In this document: piece after piece, positions 62,230 through 64,000 of the stretch
How positions within the stretch are numbered: the stretch's first letter is position 1
Layout: the number at the start of each line of letters is the position of its first letter
Source of the DNA: an uncultured Myxococcales bacterium
GTDB lineage: Bacteria; Myxococcota_A; UBA9042
DNA length: 64,000 bases
Direction of reading: 5' to 3'
Assembly (NCBI GenBank): GCA_903924465.1
Contig: CAIYBN010000079.1
Coordinates: 1 to 64,000, forward strand
Program-made: the position numbers and the translations under genes
The notes under the pieces: model-generated
What the model was told of the DNA's origin: nothing
The model's database searches: none
Seen by the model: only the letters and a program-made list of their open reading frames with translations

Positions 62230-63635
62230 CAGTTGCCTCCGTTGGACGTCGTGGTGGCAGCGGCCGGGAGACTCCGGGGCGGTGGTGGAGCGCCTGCAGG
62301 ACCGGCCGGCAACGTCACGACCTCCACCCGCCCGGCGTCGGTCAAGACCATCTTGGCGTACCGCAACACACGCGCCGCGTCCGCATCGCGAAACCGTTGT
62401 AGATCCCTGGCGAATCCATCCGCCTTGCCAAAGGCCTGTGCGTACTGCTGCAACATGTCGGCGCGGTTGATGAGACTCTCCAGGCCCCACACAAATCCCG
62501 ATTCGATCGAAACGACGGCGCGGCGCAATTCGGCAACCGCGATCGCTTCCGTGCGCGCGCGTTCGACCTCGGCCAGCACCGCCTTTTCCACCTCCGCGAG
62601 ATCCGCTTCCGGCCGCAGATCGACCATGACATGAAACACGCTCGACATGCGCGCGCTGGCCTGCATCACCGCAACCGACTGCGCCCACTGCTTTTCATGC
62701 ACAAGCAACTTCTCGAGCCGGCCCGTGCCCGACGCGCCCAGCACGTGCGCGAGGATGTCCAACTCCGCGTCGCCCATGGCAAAATGCGCTGGAGAATGCC
62801 AAGCGAAATGGACACGACGCAGGCGCGCGAACGGATCCTCGACCACCTGACGCAGCGGACCCGCGACCGGCGTGGGCTGAACGATGAGGTGCGTCGGCCG
62901 GTTCATCTTGGGAAAGGCGCCAAACCATTTTTCGATCAAGCGACGGACGATCGGTTCGTCAAAATCACCAGCCACACAAAGCGTGGCGTTGGAAGGCGCG
63001 TACCACTTGTCAAAAAACGCCAGAACATCCGCCAACTTCGCTGCTTCCAAGTCCTCATGGCGGCCAATCGTCAGGTAGCGATAGGGATGCGGTTCCGCGT
63101 ACAGCAGCAGATTCAGCGCGAATCGTTCCTTGCCGTACGGCACATTGTCGTACCGCTGGCGCCGTTCATTGCGAACCACTTCCCGTTGGTTATCGAGACT
63201 CTTGTCGGTCAGCAGCTCCGGAAGCCAGGCCATCCGGTCACTCTCCAGCCAGAGAGCGGTCTCCAATTGACTCGCGGGCAGCACTTCAAAGTAGTTCGTG
63301 CGATCGGTATTGGTCGTGCCATTGATGTTGGAAGCACCAGCCTTTCGCAGCACGTTGAAATGCTGATCTTCGCCAGTATGCTTGCTGCCCTGAAACATCA
63401 TGTGTTCAAACAGGTGGGCAAATCCAGAGCGTCCCAGCACTTCATCCCCGGAGCCCACGTCATACCACACATCGACCGCCACCAAGGGCGCGCTGTGGTC
63501 CGGATGCAAGATGACCCGCAGGCCGTTGGGCAAACGGTAGTCGACCGCGTGGACGTCTGGAACGGCTGGCTCCTTGGCCAGAAGGGGCCACGCCAGCAAG
63601 GCACTGAGGAACACAAGAAGCCGGACTGTGCGCAT
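62229..63635 (-). CDS. M16 zinc peptidase, catalytic subunit
   Basis: The product is 468 residues from the ATG complementary to 63633-63635, with a signal peptide (LLVFLSALLAWPLLA). The inverted zinc motif HLFEH (His74, Glu77, His78) and a downstream Glu at about 152-157 (REVVRNERR) are intact. Members degrade peptides in the periplasm. It precedes the non-catalytic partner; the stop and next start overlap by one base. Confidence 0.88.
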   Translation of the reverse strand: MRTVRLLVFLSALLAWPLLAKEPAVPDVHAVDYRLPNGLRVILHPDHSAPLVAVDVWYDVGSGDEVLGRSGFAHLFEHMMFQGSKHTGEDQHFNVLRKAGASNINGTTNTDRTNYFEVLPASQLETALWLESDRMAWLPELLTDKSLDNQREVVRNERRQRYDNVPYGKERFALNLLLYAEPHPYRYLTIGRHEDLEAAKLADVLAFFDKWYAPSNATLCVAGDFDEPIVRRLIEKWFGAFPKMNRPTHLIVQPTPVAGPLRQVVEDPFARLRRVHFAWHSPAHFAMGDAELDILAHVLGASGTGRLEKLLVHEKQWAQSVAVMQASARMSSVFHVMVDLRPEADLAEVEKAVLAEVERARTEAIAVAELRRAVVSIESGFVWGLESLINRADMLQQYAQAFGKADGFARDLQRFRDADAARVLRYAKMVLTDAGRVEVVTLPAGPAGAPPPPRSLPAAATTTSNGGN

Positions 63636-63846
63636 GTGGACTACATTCCCGGCCTGTAAAGCTGGCCAGAGCTGACCGGATCCTGCCGACCGGACGGCCG
63701 CATGGCAAGCACACAACTTGCCGGCGCCAATTCTCGTGTCGCAGTCCGTGGGTTCACAAAGTTTGCCTGGCCGGAACGCCAACTGGCGAGTGACCTGGCG
63801 CACACATCCACAGGTGCCGTAGGCGCGCCTGAATCGCCGGATGTCG

Positions 63847-64000
63847 TCAAGCCGCCAACGACCGCGCCAATTCGACGCGCTGCAGGCCTGGTGAGCCAAA
63901 CAGGCTCTCGAGCGTCCACGCATCGCGATACAGCCGTTCGACCGTGAATTCGCGGGTATAGCCATAACCGCCGTGCAGCTGAATGGCCCGATCCGTGACG
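63847..64000 (-). CDS. acyl-CoA dehydrogenase, C-terminal fragment (cut by window end)
   Basis: Only the last 50 codons lie in the window; the gene continues beyond base 64000. The frame reads DRAIQLHGGYGYTREF, then VERLYRDA and the stop at 63847-63849. This is the conserved C-terminal block of acyl-CoA dehydrogenases that contacts the FAD of the other subunit. The substrate is unknown. It lies 211 bases upstream of the M16 pair on the same strand. Confidence 0.88.
   Translation of the reverse strand, partial: VTDRAIQLHGGYGYTREFTVERLYRDAWTLESLFGSPGLQRVELARSLAA

Overview
The window is about 64 kb of GC-rich (visibly above 60 %) bacterial chromosome with dense coding on both strands. The gene content points to the old Deltaproteobacteria, most likely Myxococcota or Bradymonadota. 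The evidence is many large lipoproteins with Asp/Ala/Thr-rich linkers, a MopE-type 'CNGIDDNCNGVTDEG' motif joined to Cys-rich 'CDDGxxCT' repeats, an OmpA protein with thrombospondin type 3 repeats preceded by a DUF4398 lipoprotein, a possible FrzS-like pseudo-receiver/coiled-coil protein and a lipid-anchored GH92 mannosidase. I saw no rRNA, tRNA or CRISPR array. This assignment is inference from gene content only.

Layout. 1-3.9 kb is an accessory patch: a DUF3427-type helicase that starts abruptly next to an IS-like left edge, a small conserved hypothetical, and an AbrB/Doc toxin-antitoxin pair whose ribosome binding site lies in an inverted repeat. 4.1-10.6 kb holds a Kazal/S74-like lipoprotein, a short-chain dehydrogenase, a very large beta-propeller lipoprotein and an SGNH hydrolase. 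10.7-18.2 kb is a five-gene, almost fully translationally coupled heavy-metal-type RND efflux operon (outer-membrane factor, adaptor, pump, response regulator, histidine kinase) with a perfect 20-bp palindrome just upstream. 18.2-28.7 kb has a DUF3516 helicase, an exported beta-barrel candidate, a 1628-residue metzincin lipoprotein with a strong terminator, a hot-dog thioesterase and a DMT permease.

28.8-37.8 kb is a same-strand run: HEAT-repeat protein, an orphan CoA-transferase B subunit, mannose-1-phosphate guanylyltransferase, a FetAB-like ABC exporter, phosphomannomutase/phosphoglucomutase and the complete gatCAB amidotransferase operon. The minus-strand block 37.8-44.3 kb holds a cytochrome c, a PQQ-like propeller, a small MshEN-like protein, panD, exported proteins and a UbiA-type decaprenyl-phosphate phosphoribosyltransferase. 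44.4-54.7 kb contains DUF4398/OmpA, a two-copy 43-bp repeat, a ferredoxin, a Cys-rich lipoprotein, the GH92 mannosidase, a scramblase/LURP-like protein, an RCC1/MopE-type lipoprotein, the pseudo-receiver protein and ffh. 54.7-64 kb has small hypotheticals, a DUF2059 protein, a BoxD/PaaZ-type aldehyde dehydrogenase, a second two-component system with a His-rich sensor loop, a catalytic/non-catalytic M16 peptidase pair and the 3' end of an acyl-CoA dehydrogenase.

Functionally, housekeeping modules (gatCAB, ffh, panD, ManB/ManC) are mixed with cell-envelope and secreted functions. Two two-component systems plausibly sense envelope or metal stress, one of them directly coupled to an efflux pump. 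The most test-worthy signals are the palindrome before the efflux operon, the AbrB/Doc operator, the truncated helicase beside an IS-like edge, the S74-like lipoprotein and the pseudo-receiver/coiled-coil protein. I did not find a system that I can call new with confidence.
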